64,000 nucleotides of DNA from Flavilitoribacter nigricans DSM 23189 = NBRC 102662 (GTDB lineage: Bacteria > Bacteroidota > Bacteroidia > Chitinophagales > Saprospiraceae), in assembly GCF_002646595.1 (NCBI RefSeq), contig NZ_PDUD01000025.1, positions 1 through 64,000 on the forward strand, in the 5' to 3' direction. The notes under the pieces were generated by a model. That model searched no databases. It worked only from the letters and a program-made list of their open reading frames with translations, and had not been told where the DNA came from. A program made the position numbers and the translations under genes. This document shows, piece after piece, positions 8,045 through 17,042 of the stretch; the first letter of the stretch is position 1, and the number at the start of each line of letters is the position of its first letter.

Positions 8045-8893
8045 ATGAAAATGAAACCAATTTATACAGTTTTTGTAGGGCTTTTAGCCATAGTGGTTTT
8101 CTCCGCTTGTAAGAGCGAATTCGAAAAAATTCGCACCAGCGGTGATCCGGCATTAGTATTGCAGAAAGCCAATGCCTACTACGAGGAAGAAGAGTACCAG
8201 AAAGCACAGACGCTTTATGAATTGGTGATCGGTTCCTACCGGGGAAAGGCCGAAGCGGAAGATATTTATTTCAAGTACGCTTATACCTATTACTATCTGC
8301 GGCAGTATGTGCTGGCGGCTTACTATTTCAAGAATTTCGCCCAGACTTACGGCGGTAGTTCCAAGCGGCAGGATGCGGAATTCATGGCGGCGTACAGCAA
8401 CTATCAGATGTCGCCCACTTTCCGATTGGATCAGACCTATACCCTAAAGGCCATTGAGGAGTTCCAGGCGTTCATTAACGCTTATCCCAATAACCCACGG
8501 GTAACGGAATGTAATAACCTGATCGATGAGATGCGGGCCAAACTGGAGCGCAAGGCCTTTGAGGAAGGCGTATTGTATTTTGATATTCGCCAGTACCAGT
8601 CGGCTATGCAGTCCTTCGAGAACCTGCTCAAGGATTTTCCGGAAACCGATCGCGCGGACGAGGTGCGCTACATGATCATTAAGTCATCTTTTCTGATGGC
8701 GGAAAACAGTTTTGTCGATAAGCAGGAGGAACGCTACCGGGAAACGGCCAACTTGTCGTTGGAATTCCTGGGACGCTACGGTGAGAGTGAACACGTGAAA
8801 GAAGTGTCCTCCATTCTCAATAATTCTCAGAAAAAATTAAAACAACTGGATAATGTCGGATATCAAGAACAAAGTGCAGGGGCTGGATCCTAA
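8045..8893 (+). CDS. bamD: outer membrane protein assembly factor BamD (TPR lipoprotein)
   Basis: A 282-residue lipoprotein with signal MKMKPIYTVFVGLLAIVVF and lipobox FSAC. The mature part is a set of TPR helices (ALVLQKANAYYEEEEYQKAQ, YAYTYYYLRQYVLAAYYFKNFAQTY, VLYFDIRQYQSAMQSFENLL; three separate stretches) as in BamD/YfiO. BamD works with BamA in the periplasmic face of the outer membrane to insert beta-barrel proteins. An ATG-less start six codons earlier is ruled out because it lies inside the promoter. The 3' end overlaps rpoZ by 41 bases. The order bamD-rpoZ-coaBC-DUF4835 is common in Bacteroidota, which supports all four calls. Confidence 0.93.
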   Translation: MKMKPIYTVFVGLLAIVVFSACKSEFEKIRTSGDPALVLQKANAYYEEEEYQKAQTLYELVIGSYRGKAEAEDIYFKYAYTYYYLRQYVLAAYYFKNFAQTYGGSSKRQDAEFMAAYSNYQMSPTFRLDQTYTLKAIEEFQAFINAYPNNPRVTECNNLIDEMRAKLERKAFEEGVLYFDIRQYQSAMQSFENLLKDFPETDRADEVRYMIIKSSFLMAENSFVDKQEERYRETANLSLEFLGRYGESEHVKEVSSILNNSQKKLKQLDNVGYQEQSAGAGS

Positions 8894-9191
8894 CGTTCGT
8901 GCCCGGGACATTAAACAACTGGTCGGTTCTACCGCCAATGTTTACGAAGCGCTGAATGTTATCACCAAGCGTGCCCGTCAACTGGCCGTGGATCTGAAAT
9001 ACGAACTGCACAACAAACTGGAGGAATTTGCCGTATCATCCGATACCATCGAGGAGGTGAGCGAGAACAAAGAGCAGATTGAGATCTCCAAGTTTTACGA
9101 GCGCCTGCCGAATCCGGTGATCATCGCTACGGAAGAATACCTGAACGATGAGTTGTACTATCGCTACAACGAGCGCAAGAAAAGACGATAA
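8853..9191 (+). CDS. rpoZ: RNA polymerase omega subunit, Bacteroidota/Rpb6-like type
   Basis: A 112-residue protein related to the omega (RpoZ/Rpb6) subunit: NVYEALNVITKRARQLAVDL at about 30-49 matches the conserved region in which omega clamps the beta-prime subunit, and the acidic LNDELYYRY tail follows. It stabilises RNA polymerase assembly in the cytoplasm. It starts 41 bases inside the end of bamD in a different frame, so the two are translationally coupled. A hairpin follows before coaBC, so part of the transcript may stop there. The family is diverged from proteobacterial omega and is often annotated as hypothetical, but the operon position is diagnostic. Confidence 0.88.
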   Translation: MSDIKNKVQGLDPNVRARDIKQLVGSTANVYEALNVITKRARQLAVDLKYELHNKLEEFAVSSDTIEEVSENKEQIEISKFYERLPNPVIIATEEYLNDELYYRYNERKKRR

Positions 9192-9265
9192 TCGGATCGG
9201 GCTGCTGTCGGGCAACCGGGGGTAGCAATATTCTTTCTTCCAAATTTTCCAACTGGAAAAATAAC

Positions 9266-9299
9266 TGCCGGATGATTGCCTAGTGCCAGTCATCCGGCA
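9266..9299 (+). terminator. intra-operon hairpin between rpoZ and coaBC
   Basis: TGCCGGATGA (9266-9275) pairs perfectly with TCATCCGGCA (9290-9299). The tail ATTGTGTTT is only weakly T-rich, so it may act as a partial terminator or as a stabilising hairpin inside the operon. Confidence 0.5.
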
Positions 9300-9316
9300 A
9301 TTGTGTTTATATCACT

Positions 9317-10513
9317 ATGGCAGATCTGCACGGTAAAAAGATCATTCTGGGGATAAGCGGCAGTATTGCAGCTTACAAGTCGGCCTTTCTGACCCGCCTG
9401 CTGGTGAAGGCCGGAGCTTCCGTTCGGGTATTGATGACGCCGGCCGCCGCTCAGTTTATCAGCCCGCTTACCCTTTCCACGCTTTCCAAAAATCCCGTTT
9501 ATTCGGACGTGCAGTCCGAAGCGGGCTGGAACAACCACGTTGAACTCGGCCTGTGGGCAGATGCGATGATCATCGCTCCGGCGACCGCCAATACGCTGGC
9601 CCGGCTGGCCGGCGGGATCTGTGATAATATGCTGTCTGCGGTCTATTTGTCCGCTCGCTGCCCGGTATTTTTTGCACCGGCCATGGATGTGGACATGTGG
9701 CACCATCCGGCAACCCAGGAGAATCTCCGGAAACTGCGTACTTACGGCAACGAGATCATCCCCGTTGAGCACGGTGAACTGGCCAGCGGACTGGTAGGGG
9801 AGGGGCGGATGGCCGAACCGGAAACCATCGTCGCGTTCCTGACGGAGCAGTTCCTACGAAGGCAGGATCTGGCCGGCAAAAAAGTGCTGATCACCGCCGG
9901 GCCCACCTACGAAGCGATCGATCCGGTACGATTCATTGGGAACCGATCCTCCGGAAAAATGGGGATCGCCATTGCGGAGGAAGCTGCGTCCCGGGGCGCC
10001 CGGGTTACCCTGGTACTCGGGCCCTCAGCCCTGCGGGCAAAGCATCCCGGGATTGACACCATTCACGTGGAATCGGCCCGGGAAATGTACGTACGGGCCA
10101 CCGCACAGTTCCCGGAATGCGATATCGCCGTGCTTTCGGCGGCAGTCGCGGATTACCGGCCGGTGAAGGTCGCTGATCAAAAGCTCAAGAAAGAAGATGG
10201 TACGCCGAAACTCGAGCTGGAGCGGACGCCCGATATTGCCGCTGCTCTGGGGGAGATGAAGCAGGCCGGCCAGCGGATCATCGGTTTTGCTCTGGAGACC
10301 AACAATGAGACCGCCAATGCCCGCAAAAAGCTGGAAAAGAAAAACTTCGATCTCATCGTGCTCAATTCGCTACGGGATGCCGGTGCGGGTTTCCAGCACG
10401 ACACCAATAAGATTTCTATCCTCAGTCAGGACAATAAGACGCGCCATTTTGAGTTAAAAACAAAGGCGGAAGTAGCAAAGGATATCATCAATACCCTGCT
10501 TCCGATATTGTAA
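9317..10513 (+). CDS. coaBC: bifunctional phosphopantothenoylcysteine decarboxylase/synthetase
   Basis: CoaBC (Dfp) adds cysteine to 4'-phosphopantothenate and then decarboxylates the product, two steps of coenzyme A synthesis. The N-terminal flavoprotein CoaC domain (residues 1-180) has SGSIAAYK, the active-site histidine H74 (WNNHVEL) and APATANTLA. The CoaB synthetase domain (about 185-398) begins with KVLITAGPTYEAIDPVRFI (19 residues) and SSGKMG and carries the LKKEDG lysine pair. Two CoaC residues differ from the Escherichia coli enzyme: PAMD at 121-124 where E. coli has PAMN, and S157 in place of the catalytic cysteine. As I recall, both are usual in Bacteroidota. The length of 398 is normal. 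Confidence 0.95.
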   Translation: MADLHGKKIILGISGSIAAYKSAFLTRLLVKAGASVRVLMTPAAAQFISPLTLSTLSKNPVYSDVQSEAGWNNHVELGLWADAMIIAPATANTLARLAGGICDNMLSAVYLSARCPVFFAPAMDVDMWHHPATQENLRKLRTYGNEIIPVEHGELASGLVGEGRMAEPETIVAFLTEQFLRRQDLAGKKVLITAGPTYEAIDPVRFIGNRSSGKMGIAIAEEAASRGARVTLVLGPSALRAKHPGIDTIHVESAREMYVRATAQFPECDIAVLSAAVADYRPVKVADQKLKKEDGTPKLELERTPDIAAALGEMKQAGQRIIGFALETNNETANARKKLEKKNFDLIVLNSLRDAGAGFQHDTNKISILSQDNKTRHFELKTKAEVAKDIINTLLPIL

Positions 10514-10531
10514 ATTGTAAATTGTTTGATA

Positions 10532-10550
10532 ATCCGGCCGGAAGCCGGAT
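10532..10550 (+). other. short hairpin between coaBC and DUF4835
   Basis: ATCCGGC (10532-10538) pairs with GCCGGAT (10544-10550) in the gap between two genes of one operon. It lies 13 bases before the chosen start of the next gene. A role in mRNA processing or translation control is possible. Confidence 0.35.
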
Positions 10551-10563
10551 CCATAAGTATACC

Positions 10564-11463
10564 ATGAGCAGACTACTTTTAATCGGTGCATTCGTTCTCG
10601 GAGTTATCGGCCTGCAGGCCCAGGAACTGAACGTAAACGTGAAGGTGAATACACAAAAATTGCAGACGGTCGATCCCAAGGTATTTGAGACCCTGGAACA
10701 GACCATCACGGAATTTTTGAACAGCCAGAAATGGACCACCGACGTTTTTGAGACCCAGGAACGGATCAATTGCAACTTCATCCTGACTATCCAGGAAGAA
10801 CTTTCTCCCACCAGCTTCAAAGCGGATCTGGCGGTACAGTCCTCCCGGCCGGTCTACGATTCGGAATACGATACCCCGCTGTTCAACTATATCGATAAGG
10901 AAGTAACCTTCTTCTACGAGCAATACCAACCGGTACAGTACAGCCGGAACCAGTACAACGACAACCTTTCCGCCGTACTGGCCTACTATGCCTTTATCAT
11001 TCTCGGTAAGGACTACGATTCTTTTTCACCCATGGGTGGGGAGCCTTATTTTCAACTGGCCCAGGATATACTGAACAGCGTACCCCAGAGTGCCGCTTCG
11101 GCCAACCCGGGCTGGCGCTCCGTGGAAAGTAACCGAAACCGTTACTGGCTGATCGAAAATATCATGTCCCCCCGGGTACGCCCGCTGCGCCAGGCCATGT
11201 ACAATTACCACCGCCAGGGACTGGACCTGATGTCTCAGGATATAGAAACCGGCCGGGCAGTGATCGCTCAGGCATTGGAAGAAGTGGGTCGGGTGAATCA
11301 ATCTTACCCGAACTCTATGATCGTTCAGCTTTTCAACAATGAGAAATCATCCGAACTGGTGGAGATCTTTAAAATGGGCAGTATGGATCAGCAGAATGAA
11401 GTGATCCGTCTGATGAGCCGGCTCGATCCGGCCAATGCCTCAAAATACCGGGAGATCAAGTAA
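10564..11463 (+). CDS. porD: DUF4835 family secreted protein (PorD-type, T9SS-associated)
   Basis: A 299-residue protein with a signal peptide (MSRLLLIGAFVLGVIGLQA, cut before QELN). The start at 10564 is chosen because the in-frame codon 42 bases earlier would precede the signal with polar residues. It has the DUF4835 features: LNVNVKVNTQKLQTVDP near the N-terminus, VFETLEQTITEFLNSQKW, and GKDYDSFSPMGGEPYFQLAQ in the middle (separate stretches). The family is restricted to Bacteroidota and, from memory, is now called PorD and linked to the type IX secretion system. It is the last gene of the bamD operon and is followed by a strong terminator. The five T9SS substrates in this window fit that role. 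Confidence 0.88.
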   Translation: MSRLLLIGAFVLGVIGLQAQELNVNVKVNTQKLQTVDPKVFETLEQTITEFLNSQKWTTDVFETQERINCNFILTIQEELSPTSFKADLAVQSSRPVYDSEYDTPLFNYIDKEVTFFYEQYQPVQYSRNQYNDNLSAVLAYYAFIILGKDYDSFSPMGGEPYFQLAQDILNSVPQSAASANPGWRSVESNRNRYWLIENIMSPRVRPLRQAMYNYHRQGLDLMSQDIETGRAVIAQALEEVGRVNQSYPNSMIVQLFNNEKSSELVEIFKMGSMDQQNEVIRLMSRLDPANASKYREIK

Positions 11464-11484
11464 TTCTTATCTTTGAATCTCTAT

Positions 11485-11537
11485 TATGGCAGGTATATCG
11501 GTAACCTCATTGGGCCGGTATACCTGCCATTTTTTTA
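11485..11537 (+). terminator. rho-independent terminator of the bamD-porD operon
   Basis: ATGGCAGGTATA (11485-11496) pairs perfectly with TATACCTGCCAT (11519-11530), with further CGG/CCG pairing inside, followed by seven T (11531-11537). This is the clearest terminator in the window. Confidence 0.9.
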
Positions 11538-11581
11538 TCCGTTAAATGGAGGCCCATCGCCAAACTTAGCGGTACCGCTGT

Positions 11582-14500
11582 TTAGCGTACCAGGGTGATA
11601 TCCCCTTTCAGCATACCGGGCTGACCGTCGAGGTAGGTAAAGTGCAGAACGAAGATAAAAACGGCCGGATCCATCGGTTGGTTATTGAAGATGCCGTCCC
11701 AGCCGAACTTTTCCTGATTGCCGTGGAATTCCTGCTGGTAGTGCATCTGATTGCCCCAGCGGTCAAATATCCGGAATTCATTGATGATCTTGATATTGGG
11801 ATTGGTGAACGGGTAAACCCGATCGTTGATCCCGTCGCTATTGGGCGAAAAGGCATTGGGTACGTAGATATCGTCTTCCCGGATCACCGTGATCTTGATT
11901 TCGTCCTCAACCCAGCATCCCCGACTGTCAAACGCCCTCAAGGTATAGGTAGTCGTTTCACTGGGCCGGGCCCGGGTCGGCAGCGTATTCGTCGGCTGGA
12001 GCGAATCACTGGGTACCCAGTAGAGGGAGTCGATCTGAAAATTGGCCACTCCGTCCAGACGGACCGATTCTCCGTAGCGAATTTTCTGATCCGGACCGAG
12101 GATCAGCTCCAATGGGGTAAATTCCGCAATAACCACATCCTGACGCGTACTGCAGCCAAATTCATCGGAAATCTCGATGGTATGCCGACCCGCCGCAATA
12201 TCGGTGATGAGCAGGGGCGTCTGAACGACTTCCCGGGCGGTACCGCCGTCAATGCTGTAAAAATACGCCGGTATTCCACCGAAAACCGTATCCAGAATAA
12301 CGGCTCCGCTGGATCCGCCGTCACAATCCAGAGGCAGGGTGGAAAGACGCATTTGAATGGGCGGGGGCGCTTCCAGTTGCACAAATGCTTCGGCCGTACA
12401 GCCGAGTGCGTCGGTTACCACTACACTGTAAACGCCAGGGCCGAGATTAGTGCGTTCGGGCATCCGGACACCATCCTGCCAGACAAACTCAAAGGGACCG
12501 GTGCCGGACATGACCATGGCCCGGATCGCACCGTCCTGCTGATCGGCACAGCTAACTCCGTAGCCCAGGTAATCCGTATCGGTCACCACGTCTACCATCA
12601 GCATGCTTACGCGAACGGTCGCATCCCCACCGATAGTCACTGTACAGAATTCCGGCGGCACCAAAGCCTGCACTACGGAATAGGTCGTATTGTCATTGGG
12701 TTTTACGGTGATCACATCTCCGTCCTCTACACCGTAGATCCAGGTGGGATTGCCACCGTTGACGGCATATTGGACATCGATGGGGGTCAGCGCATTGAGT
12801 ACCCTGAACTCCAGGACGGCCTCTTCGCCCATGCAAATATCCTGATCACCTACCAGAGCGACGGTTACGTCTTCCTGGAAGATAAGATCGACCTGTACGA
12901 GGCTGTCACAGCCATTTTCTCCGGAACCCGAAAACACCTCCATCCCGCTCGGCCGGTTGATGTCATAGACCGTACCGTTTACGGTCAGGCTGGCGTCCCG
13001 GCAGAGGGTATCCCGCAGCACGGACATCGGAGCGTCGAAAAAGCTCAGATTGATCTCCACCAGACTGTCACAACCGTTGCGGGCTTCCCCGAGCAGGCGC
13101 TCCTGGCCGAAAGGGTTTTCGCGATTGTAATCTGTGCCATTGACGGTGATGGTTTCGCCGGGACAGATCGTATCACTGACAAACCCTACGGCTTCCGGAT
13201 AATAACTGATGGAAATTTCCAGCGTGCTGTCGCAACCGTTGCTGCTGCCTCCCGGAAACATTTCGATACCACTCAGTCGCTGTTCGTTGTAGGTGACACC
13301 GTTGATGATAAGTACTTCTCCCGGACAAAGAACTTCTTCCAGACGCCCGGTTGCCGGAGGATAAAAGGAAAGGTTGATATTGATCAGACTATCGCAGCCG
13401 GTACCGTTGGGAATGATCTCCATGCCGGAGGGCCGGTTGATGTCATAGGTCTGCCCATTGATGGTAATGCTGCCGTCCGGGCAGAGCGTGTCGGTTATTT
13501 CGTTGACGGATTCACTGGCGAAATTGAGCGTAATATTTACTGTGCTGTCACAGCCGAACTCATTGGCTCCGATCAGGACTTCGGTGCCCGTCGGCCGGTT
13601 GATATCGTAGGTCTGCCCGTTGATCACTACACTTTCATTAGGGCATAAGGTTGCCGTATAGTTCGCTTCGGTAGGTTGGGCGATATCGATAACGCTCTCC
13701 CGTGTCTCTTCATTGATACAGTTGGCGTCCGATACCCGCAGGAGTTGCAGACGCAGGCTGCCGCTGGTTACACCGTAATCGGCCGGACAGATGGTCAGGA
13801 TATCGGTCATCTGATCGGTGTTTACATTCAACGGGTTGCTCTGATTGCCGCTCCGTAGTATGAACTCCGCAAAAAAGGGAGCGGTACCGGTAAAATTGAG
13901 TTCCAGGTCGTAACATTCGTCACTGCAGACGGTCCCGTTTTCCGTAAAACTGACGGCAGGCGGGCTGAAGTCCGTCTCTACGGTGGCGCTTATACTGCTC
14001 TGGCAGTTGTTGGCTCCCGTAACGGTTACGGTGTAATTGCCGGCCGCCAGTCCGCTGAGTTGAGACTGGCCGTCAAAGGCATCATTATCCCAATCGTAGG
14101 TGACCGGTGAGATCCAGTTGCCGGTCAGGATTACCCGGATCGAACCGTCGGCACTTCCCGGACAGCTTTCATCGCTTATATCGACATCTAGTCCATTGGA
14201 ACAATTGCCGTCCGCCACGGTGAACGAGCAGGTCTGTTCACAATTATTGGCGTCCACCACCACCAGATCATAAGTACCCGCCGGCAGGCTGTCAATAACG
14301 AATTCGGTAGCCATACCGATGGAAATATCTCCGGTTTTTGGGCCGGTCCAACTGGCCCGGTAGGGACGGCTACCACCGCTCACCTGGATGCGCGCGCGGC
14401 CGTCACTACCCCCGAGTACGGATACCGGGTTTTGCACCGAGCAGTTCAGGTCGATCATCGGTGGTGATTCAAGCAGGAAGGACAGGATCTCCGAGCAGCC

Positions 14501-16573
14501 CGTTTCATCGGTTACGGTCACTTCGTACTGGCCCGCCGCCAGGTTTTGGGGCGCATTCTGGCCGTTGAGACTGCTTACATTCCAGCTATAAGTCAGGTTG
14601 CCCTGGGCGCCGGTAGGGGTAAGCGTGATACTACCGTCCGCTTCTCCGAAGCACTGGGGCTCGGTAAAGGTCCCGCTTACTTCCAGGTCACAATTGGGCG
14701 CATCGATATCTACCTGGCAGAAAGCCACACAGCCGAGCGCATCGCGTACCCGTACCTGGTAGGTGCCGGCGCGGAGGGTGCTTACCGTGAGCGTATCATT
14801 CGCCGAAAAGATCTGAGCGGAATCGGTTTCCGGCCCTTCCCAGACTACCCAATAGGGCGCAATGCCACCGGAAGCAGTAAAACTGGCAACTCCATCATCG
14901 CCGATCACGGTACCGACATCCTGCAATTTATTGCAGTCCAGGATCAGTTCATTCGGTTCGATAATGGACAGCATCTGATTACTGGAACAGCCGATGGCAT
15001 CGGTAACCGTGACCCCGTAACTACCGGCCGGCAGATCGGTCAGGCTCGTCTGGTTATCGTAAGCCGGATTCGACCAGCTGATATTATAAGGTGGCGTGCC
15101 GCCGGTGATCTCGATCTCGATACTGCCGTCCGTATCGCCAAAGCAACTGAGGGTGCCGATCGTTACAAAGCGAATAGTCGGTGCTCTGCCGACAACGAGT
15201 TCCACGGGAACCGGATCGCTGAGGCAGGCGCCATTGTCGATGACCGCATAGATCTGTCCGGCCCCGGAAGAATACAAGGTACTGTCCGCAATTATGTTGG
15301 TCAAATTCACGTCCTCGTACCAAAGCACCTGATCATTAGTGCCTCCGTTTATTTCGGAGGCGTAAGCGGTCAGGTCGAAGATGCCGATACCGGCGCCGTT
15401 GGCGTTGCAGGCCGTTGCCCGCAGGTTATCGCCGGCCACGGGCGTATCGAGTACAACCACTTCAATGCTATTGGGTTCGGCACATTCGTCGACATTTGGG
15501 ACGAAGGTAAGATCGTAGGTCGCTCCGTTGATCTGGTCGGGGTCAAAGAGGTTATTGCTCACTCCGTCTCCAGTCCAGGTCCCTTCGATGCCATCCTGGG
15601 TAGTTTCCAGGGTGTAGGGCGTATCCTGGGCACAGAGCGGATTGGGTACCGTTAGGTTGGGCGTGACGGGATCGGCGATGTTAACCCGGAACATTTCCAG
15701 CGGGCTACAGGGCGCGGTCTCATCGAAAATAAAGAGGGTGGTACTGCGGGTGATCACCGATCCCGAGGCGTAGGAGACGCCCGTGCCGTAGGGCCCGGTA
15801 TAATAGCGTTCTCCGTTGGTAAGGTGCATACCGGTCACGGAAGGTAGTACCAGGCTTCCGCAACCGAATAGGTTGCCGGGGTTGACAAATTCGGGAGGAA
15901 TGGTTCCGCCGGTCACGGGAGGGGTGATCCCACAGCCCCGGTTCTCATAAGTGGTCGGAGCGTCCGGAGCGTAGAAAGCTCCATCGCCGCCCACCAGCTG
16001 GTTACGATCGTAGACGACGGTTTCGTTGCAAAGGGTATTGGCCAGCGCGATCAGGCTGGTCCGGGTGCCCGTTCCCCGGTTACTGAAGGCTTCTATAGAC
16101 CGAACACAATCATTCTGGAGCACATAGACGCACTCCCCGTTACCGCAGAGATAACTGAAATCGATCGGTTCGTTGGCATTTCCGCTGGTTTGGATAATTA
16201 CTACGGCATTGGGTGGGATCTCTTCGTCCTGGCTGACAACCTGAACGTTCGGACAGCCGGTGACCAGGGCGGCGTTTCCGGGCTGAAAACGGCAGGGACG
16301 GGTGCCGGGGACATTACCTACATTGATATTGATATCGTTGTTGTGCTCACCGGAGCCGTTGCCGCTGATATCAAAACTGATCTGGAGGTCACCGGTGTTG
16401 AAGCCGGTCCCCGAATCCAGGATGATGAATTCATTGCGCACTTCATCTCCGCAGGGGTCCACCATTATCGCTTTCAGGCTTGGGCACTGGGCGTAAGTCT
16501 GCCCTCCCGTCCAAAGGACGAACCCCATGAGCTTCAAAAAGCTTAAATACGATAGGTGCTTCCGGAAATACAT
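11582..16573 (-). CDS. giant secreted repeat protein, T9SS substrate with gliding-motility type C-terminal domain
   Basis: A 1663-residue protein with a signal peptide (about residues 1-28, ending YAQC). The N-terminal 220 residues resemble a lamin-tail/GEVED-like domain (CGDEVRNEFIILDSGTG). SprB-type repeats (C-x-G-x-x-DGSI-x-x-x-x-x-GG) occur near residues 470, 637, 800, 1340 and 1417. Between about 970 and 1230 there are five copies of a 50-55 residue unit (LCP...INGQTYDINRP.G.E....GCDS). The last 95 residues are the gliding-motility-associated C-terminal domain (IYVPNAFSPNSDGIND, FRIFDRWGNQM, GWDG), the sorting signal for type IX secretion. It is probably a surface adhesin or filament. 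It is a single gene facing the bamD operon tail to tail. Confidence 0.9.
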   Translation of the reverse strand: MYFRKHLSYLSFLKLMGFVLWTGGQTYAQCPSLKAIMVDPCGDEVRNEFIILDSGTGFNTGDLQISFDISGNGSGEHNNDININVGNVPGTRPCRFQPGNAALVTGCPNVQVVSQDEEIPPNAVVIIQTSGNANEPIDFSYLCGNGECVYVLQNDCVRSIEAFSNRGTGTRTSLIALANTLCNETVVYDRNQLVGGDGAFYAPDAPTTYENRGCGITPPVTGGTIPPEFVNPGNLFGCGSLVLPSVTGMHLTNGERYYTGPYGTGVSYASGSVITRSTTLFIFDETAPCSPLEMFRVNIADPVTPNLTVPNPLCAQDTPYTLETTQDGIEGTWTGDGVSNNLFDPDQINGATYDLTFVPNVDECAEPNSIEVVVLDTPVAGDNLRATACNANGAGIGIFDLTAYASEINGGTNDQVLWYEDVNLTNIIADSTLYSSGAGQIYAVIDNGACLSDPVPVELVVGRAPTIRFVTIGTLSCFGDTDGSIEIEITGGTPPYNISWSNPAYDNQTSLTDLPAGSYGVTVTDAIGCSSNQMLSIIEPNELILDCNKLQDVGTVIGDDGVASFTASGGIAPYWVVWEGPETDSAQIFSANDTLTVSTLRAGTYQVRVRDALGCVAFCQVDIDAPNCDLEVSGTFTEPQCFGEADGSITLTPTGAQGNLTYSWNVSSLNGQNAPQNLAAGQYEVTVTDETGCSEILSFLLESPPMIDLNCSVQNPVSVLGGSDGRARIQVSGGSRPYRASWTGPKTGDISIGMATEFVIDSLPAGTYDLVVVDANNCEQTCSFTVADGNCSNGLDVDISDESCPGSADGSIRVILTGNWISPVTYDWDNDAFDGQSQLSGLAAGNYTVTVTGANNCQSSISATVETDFSPPAVSFTENGTVCSDECYDLELNFTGTAPFFAEFILRSGNQSNPLNVNTDQMTDILTICPADYGVTSGSLRLQLLRVSDANCINEETRESVIDIAQPTEANYTATLCPNESVVINGQTYDINRPTGTEVLIGANEFGCDSTVNITLNFASESVNEITDTLCPDGSITINGQTYDINRPSGMEIIPNGTGCDSLININLSFYPPATGRLEEVLCPGEVLIINGVTYNEQRLSGIEMFPGGSSNGCDSTLEISISYYPEAVGFVSDTICPGETITVNGTDYNRENPFGQERLLGEARNGCDSLVEINLSFFDAPMSVLRDTLCRDASLTVNGTVYDINRPSGMEVFSGSGENGCDSLVQVDLIFQEDVTVALVGDQDICMGEEAVLEFRVLNALTPIDVQYAVNGGNPTWIYGVEDGDVITVKPNDNTTYSVVQALVPPEFCTVTIGGDATVRVSMLMVDVVTDTDYLGYGVSCADQQDGAIRAMVMSGTGPFEFVWQDGVRMPERTNLGPGVYSVVVTDALGCTAEAFVQLEAPPPIQMRLSTLPLDCDGGSSGAVILDTVFGGIPAYFYSIDGGTAREVVQTPLLITDIAAGRHTIEISDEFGCSTRQDVVIAEFTPLELILGPDQKIRYGESVRLDGVANFQIDSLYWVPSDSLQPTNTLPTRARPSETTTYTLRAFDSRGCWVEDEIKITVIREDDIYVPNAFSPNSDGINDRVYPFTNPNIKIINEFRIFDRWGNQMHYQQEFHGNQEKFGWDGIFNNQPMDPAVFIFVLHFTYLDGQPGMLKGDITLVR

Positions 16574-17042
16574 ACGGAGTTTTGGGATTCAAAAAATTAG
16601 TTTCCACAGCTATTTTAAATGATCATAGCCATAGCCTTAATTACCGGATGAGCATTGACCTCGGTGTATCTAATAGTATGTCACGGGATTTGTTTATACG
16701 ATGTTTCTACCGGGAAAACGTCAGTAGCGAAGGGATTGCCTAATGGTTTATGAACTACTATTTATTATAATTTTTCACTCTTTAAGGGTATCAGGTATAT
16801 TTATCGTGCTAATTTACTGAGGTTTCCGCAAGTGAAAAAATTATTATTCATAAAGAATTTAAGGCATACCGATAGTTCCCATCTTATCACGTGGAAATCA
16901 ATAACTTATCCTGTTTCATCAATTGAAGTCCCATCAACGTAAAGTAGCACAAAACAAATTAAACAATGCGAAAATATGTTTTTTACCTTATTTTATGCTA
17001 AAAACACTATTTATTTTTTGGTCTGTTAACAGATGGGAATGG
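16574..17042. other. AT-rich intergenic region, no gene seen
   Basis: The 470 bases between the giant repeat protein and the next leftward gene are AT-rich, without frames of note. It should contain the promoter of the repeat protein, but no TTTG/TAnnTTTG pair is clear on the minus strand. Confidence 0.45.

Noticed and set aside
11642-13648. 668-codon plus-strand frame opposite the giant adhesin
   Set aside because: It is the antisense reading of a well-supported repeat protein with signal peptide and sorting domain; its own translation has no domain.
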